This document shows, in pieces, positions 54,380 through 64,000 of a stretch of 64,000 nucleotides of DNA. The number at the start of each line of letters is the position of its first letter. Positions within the stretch are counted from its first letter, which is position 1. Under the pieces are notes generated by a model. That model did not search any database. It saw nothing but the letters and a program-made list of their open reading frames with translations, and had not been told where the DNA came from. The stretch covers positions 124,001 through 188,000 of the forward strand of contig MU400572.1 of assembly GCA_022578965.1 (NCBI GenBank), read 5' to 3'. The DNA comes from Xylaria sp. FL1777. Taxonomy: Eukaryota > Ascomycota > Sordariomycetes > Xylariales > Xylariaceae. A program made the translations under genes and the position numbers.

Positions 54380-55569
54380 CTCGGGCACTCAAAGCGAGAA
54401 CGAGGGGAAATATTCTGGTTGAAGATGCTGTAATGCCGCCTTAATACTGCAGGATAATGCCAGGAGGGCGTGTAGCAGTACAGAGTGGCCTTAACGGAGA
54501 AATGTGAGACAGAATCGTGATGATGGTTTGTAGAAAAGCATCGTGATGGGCGAGGCTTCTATTTAAGAGAAGCAGCCTTCAAGGCCGAACCTAACGTTCT
54601 AACTTAACAGGCCGTAGGAGGGGAAGGAACACCGGCCAATATGTACTTTAAGGTTCCTGAAGTCCGGTAGGTAGTCTGTCCGTCTAGGCAGCTACAATTG
54701 AAGCTTGGAAAGCTTGACGCGTGTCAAAACGCGCCGGGGTGGGAGGGGCAGAAACTTGGGTATAAGTAGTACCCGAGTAAGTGCGTGCATACTTTCGTGC
54801 ATGCTTTGGTACCACCTAAGCAACCCACAGTGCATGGACACAGTTCATTCACTCTGCATACTGTCTCTTACATCGCTGCCTAGTATAAGGTAACCTTAGA
54901 GACTTGCTTTCAGTTTCACAGCTGCACGGCAAGGAGAATCGCAACAGTCATGCCAACGAACACTCTTTATTTCTTGTTTAATGAGCAATATAAAAGCTAT
55001 TCGATTGATTCTCTATGGCCGGTATCCCCAAACGCATTGTCGCATTGTCATGAATACTCTCTGTCCTGCTCTGCAGTGATTTAATATCGCCGCATGTCCT
55101 AAAGCTAGACTCACTCCCCTAATCTTCCACTTTCTTAGGTAGTCTAACATCTACCTATTCAGTGCCTAGGCATCATTCCGCTTGTTTCCAGTGTTGGTAG
55201 GGATTGAGTAACAAGAATCATGACTGACTACTATCCTTTGCTATCGTCTATGGCCACAACGAGAGAAAAGAAAGAAGGAAAAATATATAAATACAAGCTT
55301 GTCGGAACCGGCCAGATTAGCTAATATGTCGGGAAAAGTTCAGCATGACCGTAATGCCCTGGTACTATATGTATGCTGGCAAGTGGAAAACTGCTGTCGC
55401 TCTAATCGCTGTGGAAAGAAAGTGGAAGGCCAAGTCATCGTGTGCCCATTCTCCCTTCGTCTTCTCTTAATGTTCAGCCATGCCTCAGGCTCCTGGCTTC
55501 TCTTCTCCTCTCCCTTCTCTCTACCATCTTCCGGAGGCCTGTAAGCCGAGCCCGAAATTAACAGAGTAA
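54380..55569. other. Spacer between MED1 promoter and orphan 3' end
   Basis: It holds the MED1 promoter and a TAGGTAGTCTGTCC motif near 54,665. The rest is unremarkable, with no exon supported. Confidence 0.55.
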
Positions 55570-57729
55570 CTACTGTCTCTGGCCATCACCGTGTTGAGGT
55601 CCTGGGCGCTGACGGTCGGCGCGGCGAGCCTGTCGCTGTTTGCAGCTTAGTGCATAGTTTGGATCCGTCGCTCGAAGATGCTCGAGATACTCCTCGTACT
55701 CTTGTTGCCGCACCGCTTGCACTCCATCTCCGGGACGGAATGGGCGGTCCGGTTTTGAGACAGGTTTGGGCCCAAACATACTCTTGACCCAAAGCGACGT
55801 ACCTGTTGCTGGTTTGGTTGGCACTAGCGCTCCGTGGCCCCCGAAGGGTAACATTGCCTGTGTGGTATTGCTTGGATCGAGAAGGCCACTCGGCATTCCA
55901 TTTGGGGGAAGTACCGCTCCATTCTGGGGCAACGCACCATAGCCAATAACCGGCACAGGGTTCGGAGGCATTCTTCCTGCCTCCATTGCAAAGCTATGTG
56001 GTGGTTGGCAAGATAGAGGAGAATAAGCAGCTTGATATCCTGTCGGACCCTGAAGATTCCTATTCATCCCGGGGTGACGAATCCCTCCGCCATGGATCAT
56101 AGAACCGCAGCCCTTAGCTCCGAAAGGCACTTGGTTCGTCTTGTATCCCTTGGCCCATCTCGAGCGTGCAAACTGACCCTGTTTAGATTCTTGTCGTGCT
56201 ATCTGGGCCTCTAATTCTGCTACACGCGTCTCTAGCAATCGAATTGGATCGGTGGGCCCTGAAGTCTGCTCAGATGTCGGAACAAAATTCGTGGAAGCAG
56301 CAGGGCCGGAAACAGTCACCTCGCATCCATTGATGGTTGGTGACTCCTTCTCATGCGTGGTGAAACGGAATTCGCTGGCCTCCGGGTTCAACGTTGAAGA
56401 TCTCTGTCGGCCACCGAAGGACAGACCACTAATACCTGAGTCCCCCGATGGGCTATGAGGACCGGCTTTCATGACATCCTCGGGCTCATTAGTGTGGCTT
56501 CGTCCCTCTAGTTCGTCTTTGTCGTTGACAGTAAATGCCCGAAGGCGTGGAGCGCACAATTTATTCAGTTTCCCAAGAAGGTCGTTGAACTGGGTGTCAT
56601 TGACGCCCTCCGCACCTGATGCTCCGCGGTTGCAGGCTGCACCGTCTCGACGACCGTGCGTTCCGAGAGTCGATTTAGCGAGAGCCATTGCCTTCCGTCT
56701 TTCATGCTGCATTTCCTCATACTCTTTTCTGAGGTAATTGGGGGGTAAACCCGCCGACTGAGGTTCTACGAGAGTTGACAACTGACTTCGAATTGTCTCC
56801 TCGACGTCGCTAAGTCCTATCCCGAATTTCGTATTGCCTTTGACAGCCCGGATCTCGGCGTAAGGGAAGTCGACAGCTTCCCAGCACTCGGAAGGGTCAG
56901 CTAGGGAAACTATTGTGATAGAGCTAGAGTCGCGGAAACGTCCGCGTGCCTTCGGGTCTACATGCTGTTCGTCCCAGTTGAGAATTCTCTCGTAGCCTGC
57001 ACGCTTAGTAGGCACCATCTCATCAAGACGAACAATGGACTTGATAGAGGGCTGGAAAACGCTGGGATCGTACTTCGCAGACCGTTCCTCGGTTCCTATC
57101 TCAGCCGCGGAAAATTCCGTCTTAGTAGCAGGCGCCGAGAGACAGAGATCGGCGCTGATACTTTCAGGCTTCGTAAATGGAATGAGATCGGGCACCACAT
57201 CGTCAGGCCTTCTACATCGGTATGCCGCTCGCTTAAGGCCGTGATCATAATCGATAACTTCAAAGTCGTCGTCGCGCCGAGACTTCGTCGTAACTTGGCT
57301 GGGGCCCTTTGACTGCTCAGGGGGTGCTGACCAGAGCGGTTCAGTCATGTCAGGAGAACTCTCCTCTAAAGGGTGGCGGGGGTTTCGCCAATTTCTATTC
57401 ATCATTGCTTCGGATAGTCTCGGCGGGTCGAAGTAGCTAGCTTTCCGAGCAAGTCTAGTATTGGCAGCAACGCTAGCGTTTTCAGCCTTATAAGTATCCC
57501 GAGCAAGCTTAGTATCAACTGTAAGGCTCTTCAAGTCAGCCCTACTCCGAGAGGCATTCTTAGTCTCGCGACCACCTGTCGTGGACGGTTCGTTCTTTGA
57601 GCACACTTTGGCAGCGATGCTTCTACTATTGGCGTTGAAAGAGTCCTGAGAAAGTTTAGGATCAAAGGTGAAGCCCTCCAAGGTAGTCTTAGCCCTAGCC
57701 CGAAGGCTCTTCTTATGGCCAATCAACAT
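55570..57729 (-). CDS. Orphan protein with N-terminal internal repeat and short coiled coil
   Basis: A single exon of 719 residues from a genuine ATG at 57729. Residues 17-47 and 66-97 are related (TFDPKLSQDSFNANSRSIAA versus TVDTKLARDTYKAENASVAA), an internal duplication. A conserved-looking central part covers about 160-400 (RAGYERILNWDEQHVDPKARGRFRDSS; SECWEAVDFPYAEIRAVKGNTKFGIGLSDVEETIRSQL). A short coiled coil (RLLETRVAELEAQIARQES) lies near 498-516, followed by Gly/Pro/Asn-rich sequence. The C-terminal segment is charged: FRPGDGVQAVRQQEYEEYLEHLRATDPNYALSCKQRQARRADRQR. No enzymatic signature was found. The layout suggests a scaffold or RNA-associated protein, but I assign no function. 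Confidence 0.75.
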   Translation of the reverse strand: MLIGHKKSLRARAKTTLEGFTFDPKLSQDSFNANSRSIAAKVCSKNEPSTTGGRETKNASRSRADLKSLTVDTKLARDTYKAENASVAANTRLARKASYFDPPRLSEAMMNRNWRNPRHPLEESSPDMTEPLWSAPPEQSKGPSQVTTKSRRDDDFEVIDYDHGLKRAAYRCRRPDDVVPDLIPFTKPESISADLCLSAPATKTEFSAAEIGTEERSAKYDPSVFQPSIKSIVRLDEMVPTKRAGYERILNWDEQHVDPKARGRFRDSSSITIVSLADPSECWEAVDFPYAEIRAVKGNTKFGIGLSDVEETIRSQLSTLVEPQSAGLPPNYLRKEYEEMQHERRKAMALAKSTLGTHGRRDGAACNRGASGAEGVNDTQFNDLLGKLNKLCAPRLRAFTVNDKDELEGRSHTNEPEDVMKAGPHSPSGDSGISGLSFGGRQRSSTLNPEASEFRFTTHEKESPTINGCEVTVSGPAASTNFVPTSEQTSGPTDPIRLLETRVAELEAQIARQESKQGQFARSRWAKGYKTNQVPFGAKGCGSMIHGGGIRHPGMNRNLQGPTGYQAAYSPLSCQPPHSFAMEAGRMPPNPVPVIGYGALPQNGAVLPPNGMPSGLLDPSNTTQAMLPFGGHGALVPTKPATGTSLWVKSMFGPKPVSKPDRPFRPGDGVQAVRQQEYEEYLEHLRATDPNYALSCKQRQARRADRQRPGPQHGDGQRQ

Positions 57730-60018
57730 GGCAAGTTCGTTTTCGAGATCTCCTTAATCTTCTTGCTTGTTTTCGAAGTAGTGGCTTTGGCCTTGGAAGA
57801 GGTATGTTAGCATGTTATCGTCAGCAACACGCAGAATTCTCCTATCGCCAGATGGCTATTCCTTCGAAGAGGCCACTCAATAAGAGGGGGTTCGGAGGGG
57901 TGAGTGTTACAAGATTGATAATGGAACTTAGTCCGCCAAGCGTAATGTCAGTCCGATTTGCGAATAAGACTCTGCTTTTGCACAACAGTATACGCTTAAC
58001 GAGCCACTGGTATTCTCCGTGGTTGGCGACCAGATATTGTTCTCATACAAGAAAGAGAATTAAACATACTTGGTGCTAATTCAAAAACCCTACTCTCTTA
58101 TCCGATTCTTCGCGATGGGCGTTGCTGGAGATGCGAGCTCGGGCTGCTTGGGGAATACTAGGGCAGGAATCTCCAGTGATGCCTCGAGCAGAGAAGAGAG
58201 ATGATGGGTGTTGAGCTCAAGAGCAAAGTTGAGGATAATGAGTTAGAAGGGGACAGCAGGTCGCTCTAAAGCTGACCGTTATTTGCTTGCTCTGAGCGAG
58301 GCAAGGGATCGGGGAAGGATATTGTAAGTCTGCGAGGTTGAGGACAATACCAAGCGAAACCAAAAGGGCGCGATCCAAAAGTCTCGATTATGCCGAGGAA
58401 CGGTATCGAGTAGATCCAATGATAGGCGGGACGAATCGAGAATATGTATGGTGACTAAGATCGCGGGCTATGGTAGAGGATGGCGGGTTGGAGATATGGA
58501 AATAGGGATAGGGTATGTGTAAGGCTGTGGTAGGAATGGAAGGACTGCTCGTTTCCGAGGAAGGATGATGTTGTTGGTCAAGGTTCACGTTGCAAGTTCC
58601 GGGAGTGGCTTCTCACAACGTCTGCCAGAGACAAGAAAGTACGTCGCCTCGCAGGGAACTTACACCTCGAAGCCTGGGGTATGCTCTGGTAAGCTGTGGT
58701 ATATTGGTCGCTTGTGGAAATTCAAAGTAAAGAAGGTATAAAAGGTAAGCCCTGAGAAAAGAGGGGTGGGTTTGCTGAAGTTGAAATATGGATGGAGGAG
58801 AGCCGGTCTCGAGATTTACCCTTTATGAGACGAGGTGTAAGGAGGGGAGGATTGTTATGTCACACTTGCAGATATATGTTTGCATATCGAGAATCTAGCA
58901 TCTTCCCCCGCGGCCTGAGCTTCCATTGTTGTAGCCATTCCTGTAGTACGTATACTATGCCTAGTTAGATGGTGTGTGAAGACCTCAAGACATGATTTGT
59001 CTACCACTACGATTCCACCCCAAAACAATAGCCAGTACAATCCATGGATGTATCAATGGCCTTTCAGATACAATCTGATGCTGAACGACAGCAGGGGCCA
59101 TCCTTTAGGAGGTCTTTTGTTCATGGTTGGTGGTTGCTGTTCTCACATGTCGACGAACTATCAAATTCAGCAAAGAAGTAGACTTACTCTCGCCAGTACA
59201 ACACACCAACAATAGGCACACCTAGGCACATCTAGGCACTTCAGTTTCCTGATGATCAGGAATGTAGATCTCGATCCACATAATAGATAGGCGCACAAAC
59301 TCGTCCCGTATGTATCTACGTAGCCACAGAAGTTGTTGTATTGTCCAAATCGATCCAGAGATATAAGACTGTAGATACCTATATCTATATGGATTAGGTG
59401 CTGTGGCTATCAAATAGGTACCTAGGTACCAAGGCAGGTACATATGTAGTATATGCATCCACGTGAGATAGTACAGAGGAGGTACCTGTACGCAGTAAGT
59501 ACATAGGTGAGTAGGCAAAAGGTACCCACATACTCCCTACCTTCAATATGTAGAGGTAGGTCTAATGTTTGCTTCAAAAATACCTACTACTACTCATGTG
59601 ACAAGTAGCTCAAAGTCTACCACAGTCAGAATGGTACCGCGGTACATCATCTTGGCTCGAAGTCTAGTAGGTTGGGAAAGATCGAGTCTGCTCCTCGATT
59701 CGGGGTATCAATTGAGCTCGCAAACTACCTTAGGTATCTCTAGACTAGGAGACCGATTGCATCTCTCTTTCAAGCCTCAGGACACCTACTCAACTGGTGC
59801 CATCCCATCTCCCCCATTGAATGCTATACTCCCGTTACGCCCATATAGAGCATCCCAGGAAGAGAGGAATAAAACAAAATAAGAGGGAAAAAAAAAGAAA
59901 AAAAAATATATACAACCCAACGCCCATACCTTCCTTCCATATAGATAGATACAATGCTCTCCTTCACAACCCTCCTCCCAGACCGTATATACACAATGTC
60001 TGCCCCTCTTGGCCGGCC
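57730..60018. other. Gene-free spacer, 2.3 kb
   Basis: It contains the orphan promoter, a purine-rich stretch near 58,200-58,800, an AGGTACCTAGGTACC cluster at 59,415-59,430 and a TACGCAGTA copy at 59489-59497. The segment 59,880-59,920 is A-rich and is probably the 3' flank of the transcription-factor gene. No exon was seen. Confidence 0.55.
59411..59497. repeat. TAGGTACC cluster with a TACGCAGTA copy
   Basis: TAGGTACCTAGGTACC (59415-59430), AGGTACCT (59480-59487) and TACGCAGTA (59489-59497) lie within 90 bp, showing both motif families together. Confidence 0.75.
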
Positions 60019-62025
60019 TCATATCAGCATCAGCCTTCGCATATGCGCAATCTGGGCCCGGACGATGGACTTGGCCCGCTCCTTGGCCGACATGAAGTCG
60101 TGTCGATCGAAGCAGCTCGGCGAGGCGGTCCGCGTGACAGCGATCCTCTTGCCATACACCGCCTCCTCCCACATCTCTCTGACCTGCTGCTCCTCGTCGT
60201 AGTTGTCCCTCCACACCCACGCCACGAAGATGTCCTTTGTCTGCTCCCACGTCTTCAAGTTGAGCGCGTGGCTCACGAGCCTGATCTTCTCGTGACAGAG
60301 CTCCCTCCACTCTTCGATCTGATGGATTTCCAGCGGTGTGCTGGGCCGTGCCGTGGCTACTGCGCATGTGACCATAAGGATGCCCCAAAACCAGACCTGC
60401 CTAGGGAATTTGCCCTGTCGCATGGCCTCTTCCTCGCGCGTGAGGTCCGACAACATCCATTCCACGAGCCAGTTGAGCATGAAGGGGTCAACCACGTCCG
60501 TCCCGAGCATGGCGAACACGCATAAGTAGCAGCTCATCAATCGTGCGCGGCTGATGGCGTTCGTCGATAGCGTCGCTGGCTTGATTTCCAGGATCCCCGA
60601 GCCTTCCGTGGCCTCCTCCAACGCTTCGTTGACAGTCTTATTGCTATAATCCCCCTCTTGATCGACCCTGCTGCGAAACCTATCGGGTATAACTCTGAAC
60701 GTGCACATACCAAGGGACTCCGGGTTTTCGATGCCTTTCGTAGCGTCTGTGAGCTCGCGCAGAGTGAGCCTCCCCGTACCCCTCGACGTTCTATAGTGCC
60801 CACCCCGTTAATACCAGTATTACGAAAACTACGCGGGGGATGATAAGACTCACAAAATTACAAGACTTTGGAATATATTGCCGTCTGTCAGCATTTCGTC
60901 ATCTCGCATTTCTAGAATCTGTGAGAGCCCGGTCATGTGGGCCTTTGCCGTGTCTCGACATCCCAATGCGCTCTGTGCATGCTCGTTAGCCGACCATTAA
61001 TTTGAAACCGCGGGTAACCACAGCTTGTTCTAGGCCATTCCAAGATACCTACCTCCGCCAGTGCCAATGCAGCTATGCTCGCTATTGTACAGTCTGTTGC
61101 GGCCATCCCGGGGTTCTGCAGCTGTTCGTTGACGAACTTGATCGCCTCGAGTTTGTGGTGAAGGAAAGACTTTTTGATTCGATCCATGGAGCCCGTATCC
61201 CACGTGAACTTTATTGCTGTCATGAGCAGAGCGACGTGCAGACATGCAGGACTCGACAACGCTCGGCGGATACTATGATATGAGCAGTCAGTTATTTAGT
61301 TCGCGTGATCGGCGATACGAAAGCTCGACCCACATGAAAGATTCGGGTTGCAATAGAGCTTCCTTCGAGACAACACTTCGATATCGCGTGACTGAGCATA
61401 TGCAGGTTAGTACGCCTCCACACTAGAACCAATATACCGTTGGAGAACTTGATCTGGGGCTGTATGACTTACATATGTCGAATAAGAACCGCGATTCATC
61501 TGCCATCTCTACTGGATAACCCACAAACATATGGTTCGGCACTGTGGTCTTCAACGTGCTCGTTCCCGCATACCATTGTGCATCCTCGCTCTGGCCAACG
61601 GTGCAGGGAGCACATGGTTTTGGTTTGGCTTTGCTATCTGTATATCCGCACTCGCCGCCTTTAACGAGACAATTCGTGCTACAGCCAGGTTAGCCTGCTT
61701 GTCATAACCATACGTCCATGACCTTATATTTTCTTTTTCTGTTTTTGCTTTGGAGCAGGAGCCGAGATCGAAAGAAAAGGCCCCGCCGAGTTGACTACAA
61801 ATGAAAGATCTGCAGCCCTACATTCGACGGCAGCTCCAGGAGCGTGCGTTACCCCCAAGGTAATTCTCCAAATCGCGGGACGGTGAGGGGAATGGAAGTA
61901 GACTGTGCCTACCATAACGGTTTCCTCTCGTCACAGCGGATATGCTTCATCTTACAAGTCGTGCATCCATTTCGAGACCTACTATGATAGCGACGCACTC
62001 GCAGCTCGGGTTTTGGTGCAGGCAT
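60019..62025 (-). CDS. Zn2Cys6 (C6 zinc cluster) transcription factor
   Basis: Minus-strand model: 62025-61913, 61678-61473, 61391-61334, 61272-61053, 60972-60854, 60790-60019; 495 residues. The start ATG (context CAAGATGC) gives MPAPKPELRVRRYHSRSRNG followed by a perfect binuclear cluster: C21-X2-C24-X6-C31-X6-C38-X2-C41-X6-C48. It includes the basic run KMKHIRCDERKP, and Cys38 is created by splicing a 234-nt intron. The rest is the helical fungal transcription-factor domain, with FLFDIFTRYRSVV, RRALSSPACLHVALLMTAIKF and SRARLMSCYLCVFAMLGTDVVDPFMLNWLVEWML. The cluster layout, followed by YTDSKAK, resembles the sterol-regulatory Upc2-like group (inference). No cluster partner defines its targets. 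Other introns are 81, 61, 80 and 63 nt. Confidence 0.9.
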
Positions 62026-64000
62026 CTTGCTTGTGTCCGAGAATGCTGAGGAGACGATGGTTGACGACTTCGAAATCCACTTCTTTCAGAATCATGCACA
62101 CCGCGATTCGATGACCGAGTGCGGTCTGTACCGCCCTCTTTATTAGTAAAGCAAGCTCGATGCAAGGAGTCAGCCTCAGCGGGCCTAAAATTGCAACGTT
62201 GTACAATTCAACTGTCGGGGCGAGGAGACTGCCGAAGAGTACCGAGCAGCCAAGCGAAATGGGCTCGAGGAATGGTTACGACCAGGATGCAAATGAAAGC
62301 TTATTCTACGACACCAATAATAAACGGTCCCCCTCGTCCTGTCATACACGTGTGGTGTAGCTGAGTGATCTTCAAGTGGCTTGGATGGAATCAAGGTGAG
62401 GCGAAGGTTAAAAGAAGGGCTTGGAACAGGGATATATATGCAGGTGTCGTCTAGAAATTTCCCCTGGTTGTGCGGGCTGCCCTACCTCTTATATTTGTTT
62501 GTCCCCCTTCATCTGTGAGCCTACGTCCTTGGCATTGCCATCAACAATAGTGTAATTCACACAACATCCATCGGTCGGCAGCGTACCTACTTATACACTA
62601 CGCTAACTCAGGCTCGGCACCCTCCCTTCAATTCGTTCCGTCAATCAGCAGCCTGGATTGTCTTCTACAGCATAGGTACGCGATATCAATCGTCAATACT
62701 TAATCGAACTGCAACCCTTCGCGTCCTCTTTCTGGACACCGACTACCTAGATTCTACAAGAGCAATCCTAGCCGACCGACAGACAGACTACCTACGTGGG
62801 CACTCAATCCTATTCGCCAGAGCCGGCTTGACCGCACCCTACTGCGTAAGGTGGTCGCATTTGGCTAATAATTAAGCACGCTAAAATTTAAGCTTGATTG
62901 ATCTAGCGAATAGGATCCTGGCGGATGCGATATGACGAGGGAAAACCGTTGCTGACCCAAATGAGACCTGGTGTATCAGTAACCTGGTCCAACAGAGTGC
63001 TCACAATTACTACACTAAGAAGTATACATTACCTACAGTACAGTAGGTATACTATACTATATTGCACACTCCTACATTCATTGCCAGAGCTTTGGGTTAT
63101 TAAAACACAGGGGAGGGGAGTCTACGTTTCGGTAAGTTCCATATCATGCCACATCGGATCAGAGGGTCCCTGATCCCAGTAATACACGACTCGGATTACC
63201 ATCATCTTCGACATCTCCAAATTACACGATTTATTGGAAAGCTTAGTCGTTAAGTATGCAACAGGTCATCTTTGTCCATAATGCTGTCAAATACATTAGT
63301 AAATTGACAATTGAGTGGCTTGAGTGAGCCGCCAAGAACACGCTAACCCTGCGCAGAACATTCCACACTATTTTAAGCATAAGCATAATTCTCTTCAGGG
63401 ATTGGATGGATGATACCTTGATTTTCGTTGTTTTTTAAGCATACCTAAGTGGGTACAGCATGTACATACAAGGTATTGAGCACCAGAGCTGATTGCAGGA
63501 GGCCCTGCAGTGGAATCGGCCGGCTCGGCGCCGGGGTCACATTACACTACCTGGATGGTACATTACGTACAGCTACCCTGTGCTGCGTATTGCGCCATTG
63601 AGTTCATAACGGACGAACCTTGAAGCTACCTAACCCCTACTATTTAGTCGTGCGCAAACACGTGCGCAGCCTCCGCACTCAATACAACATGCAGCGGCAC
63701 CGAGTCCTATCCAGTACCGACACTCGCCAGGACCCAGTAGAGACGACTCAAGATGATACCCAGCATAGGTACGCGTACATACACTCCATCGCACTGTTCC
63801 GCACTTCATCAACTTGGCACACGGCTCGTCATATCATCCACGGCATAGATAGGCGGGGTAGATAAGGCCCTATAAGGCCATTATGACGATGGCAGCGACC
63901 AGAAGAAGAGAGGAAGAAAAGAGGAGAGACTAGGGTCTGTCCCAGGCGGAAAATAACTTCCCATCCAACGCCGACATCATACAACGTTGCGGCCGTCGTG
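62026..64000. other. Upstream region of the transcription factor, gene-free
   Basis: TACTGCGTA occurs at 62840-62848. No exon could be supported up to the window end; a gene starting beyond 64000 may have its promoter here. Confidence 0.5.

Overview
This window is nuclear DNA from a filamentous ascomycete (Pezizomycotina), probably a sordariomycete-like fungus; I cannot name the species. The evidence is short GT-AG introns (mostly 44-160 nt) with CTAAC/CTGAC-type branch sites, Zn2Cys6 regulators, a Pth11-like seven-helix receptor, a LAG1 ceramide synthase, a fungal-type Mediator subunit 1 and an intron-containing tRNA-Pro. There are no operons. Several reading frames that look like they begin upstream of an ATG actually begin at GTG or TTG, so I moved starts to real ATG codons and joined exons by splice sites and reading phase.

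Layout. 1-712: 3' end of a Zn2Cys6-type transcription-factor-like gene. 1022-1119: tRNA-Pro(CGG) with an intron. 1.1-6.7 kb: gene-poor, with minisatellites. 6.7-8.2 kb: TDT-family (SSU1/Mae1-like) transporter. 9.8-12.0 kb: orphan protein with two zinc-knuckle-like motifs. 13.9-15.4 kb: ceramide synthase. 17.2-19.1 kb: acidic nuclear orphan. 19.8-20.9 kb: short-chain dehydrogenase. 21.5-23.4 kb: MOSC-flavin reductase-[2Fe-2S] fusion. 23.7-25.5 kb: orphan. 28.9-30.9 kb: glutamine synthetase. 32.6-34.1 kb: Pth11-like receptor. 35.5-39.3 kb: multi-exon HELAH zincin-like protein. 40.8-42.9 kb: patatin-like protein lacking the nucleophile serine. 43.7-45.5 kb: NmrA/isoflavone-reductase-like protein. 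45.5-48.7 kb: gene-free, microsatellite-rich. 48.7-49.6 kb: conserved membrane-anchored orphan. 50.9-51.4 kb: 88-residue conserved small protein. 52.3-54.4 kb: Mediator subunit 1. 55.6-57.7 kb: orphan with coiled coil. 60.0-62.0 kb: complete Zn2Cys6 transcription factor. 62.0-64.0 kb: gene-free.

The genes do not form an obvious pathway. Housekeeping genes (glutamine synthetase, ceramide synthase, Mediator, tRNA) alternate with lineage-restricted or accessory genes (Pth11-like receptor, zincin, patatin pseudoenzyme, orphans), separated by unusually long intergenic spacers. Those spacers carry two families of short dispersed motifs: a 9-mer TACTGCGTA (13 exact copies, all outside coding exons) and AGGTACCT-type palindromic clusters. 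I found no intact transposon, no CRISPR array and no recognisable secondary-metabolite core enzyme.

The most interesting leads are the dispersed 9-mer family, the patatin with Gly in place of the catalytic Ser, the zincin motif assembled through a 16-nt microexon, the self-contained MOSC electron-transfer fusion, and an ATG-only first exon in glutamine synthetase. All exon models are hand-derived from splice consensus and phase and were not checked against transcripts or databases.
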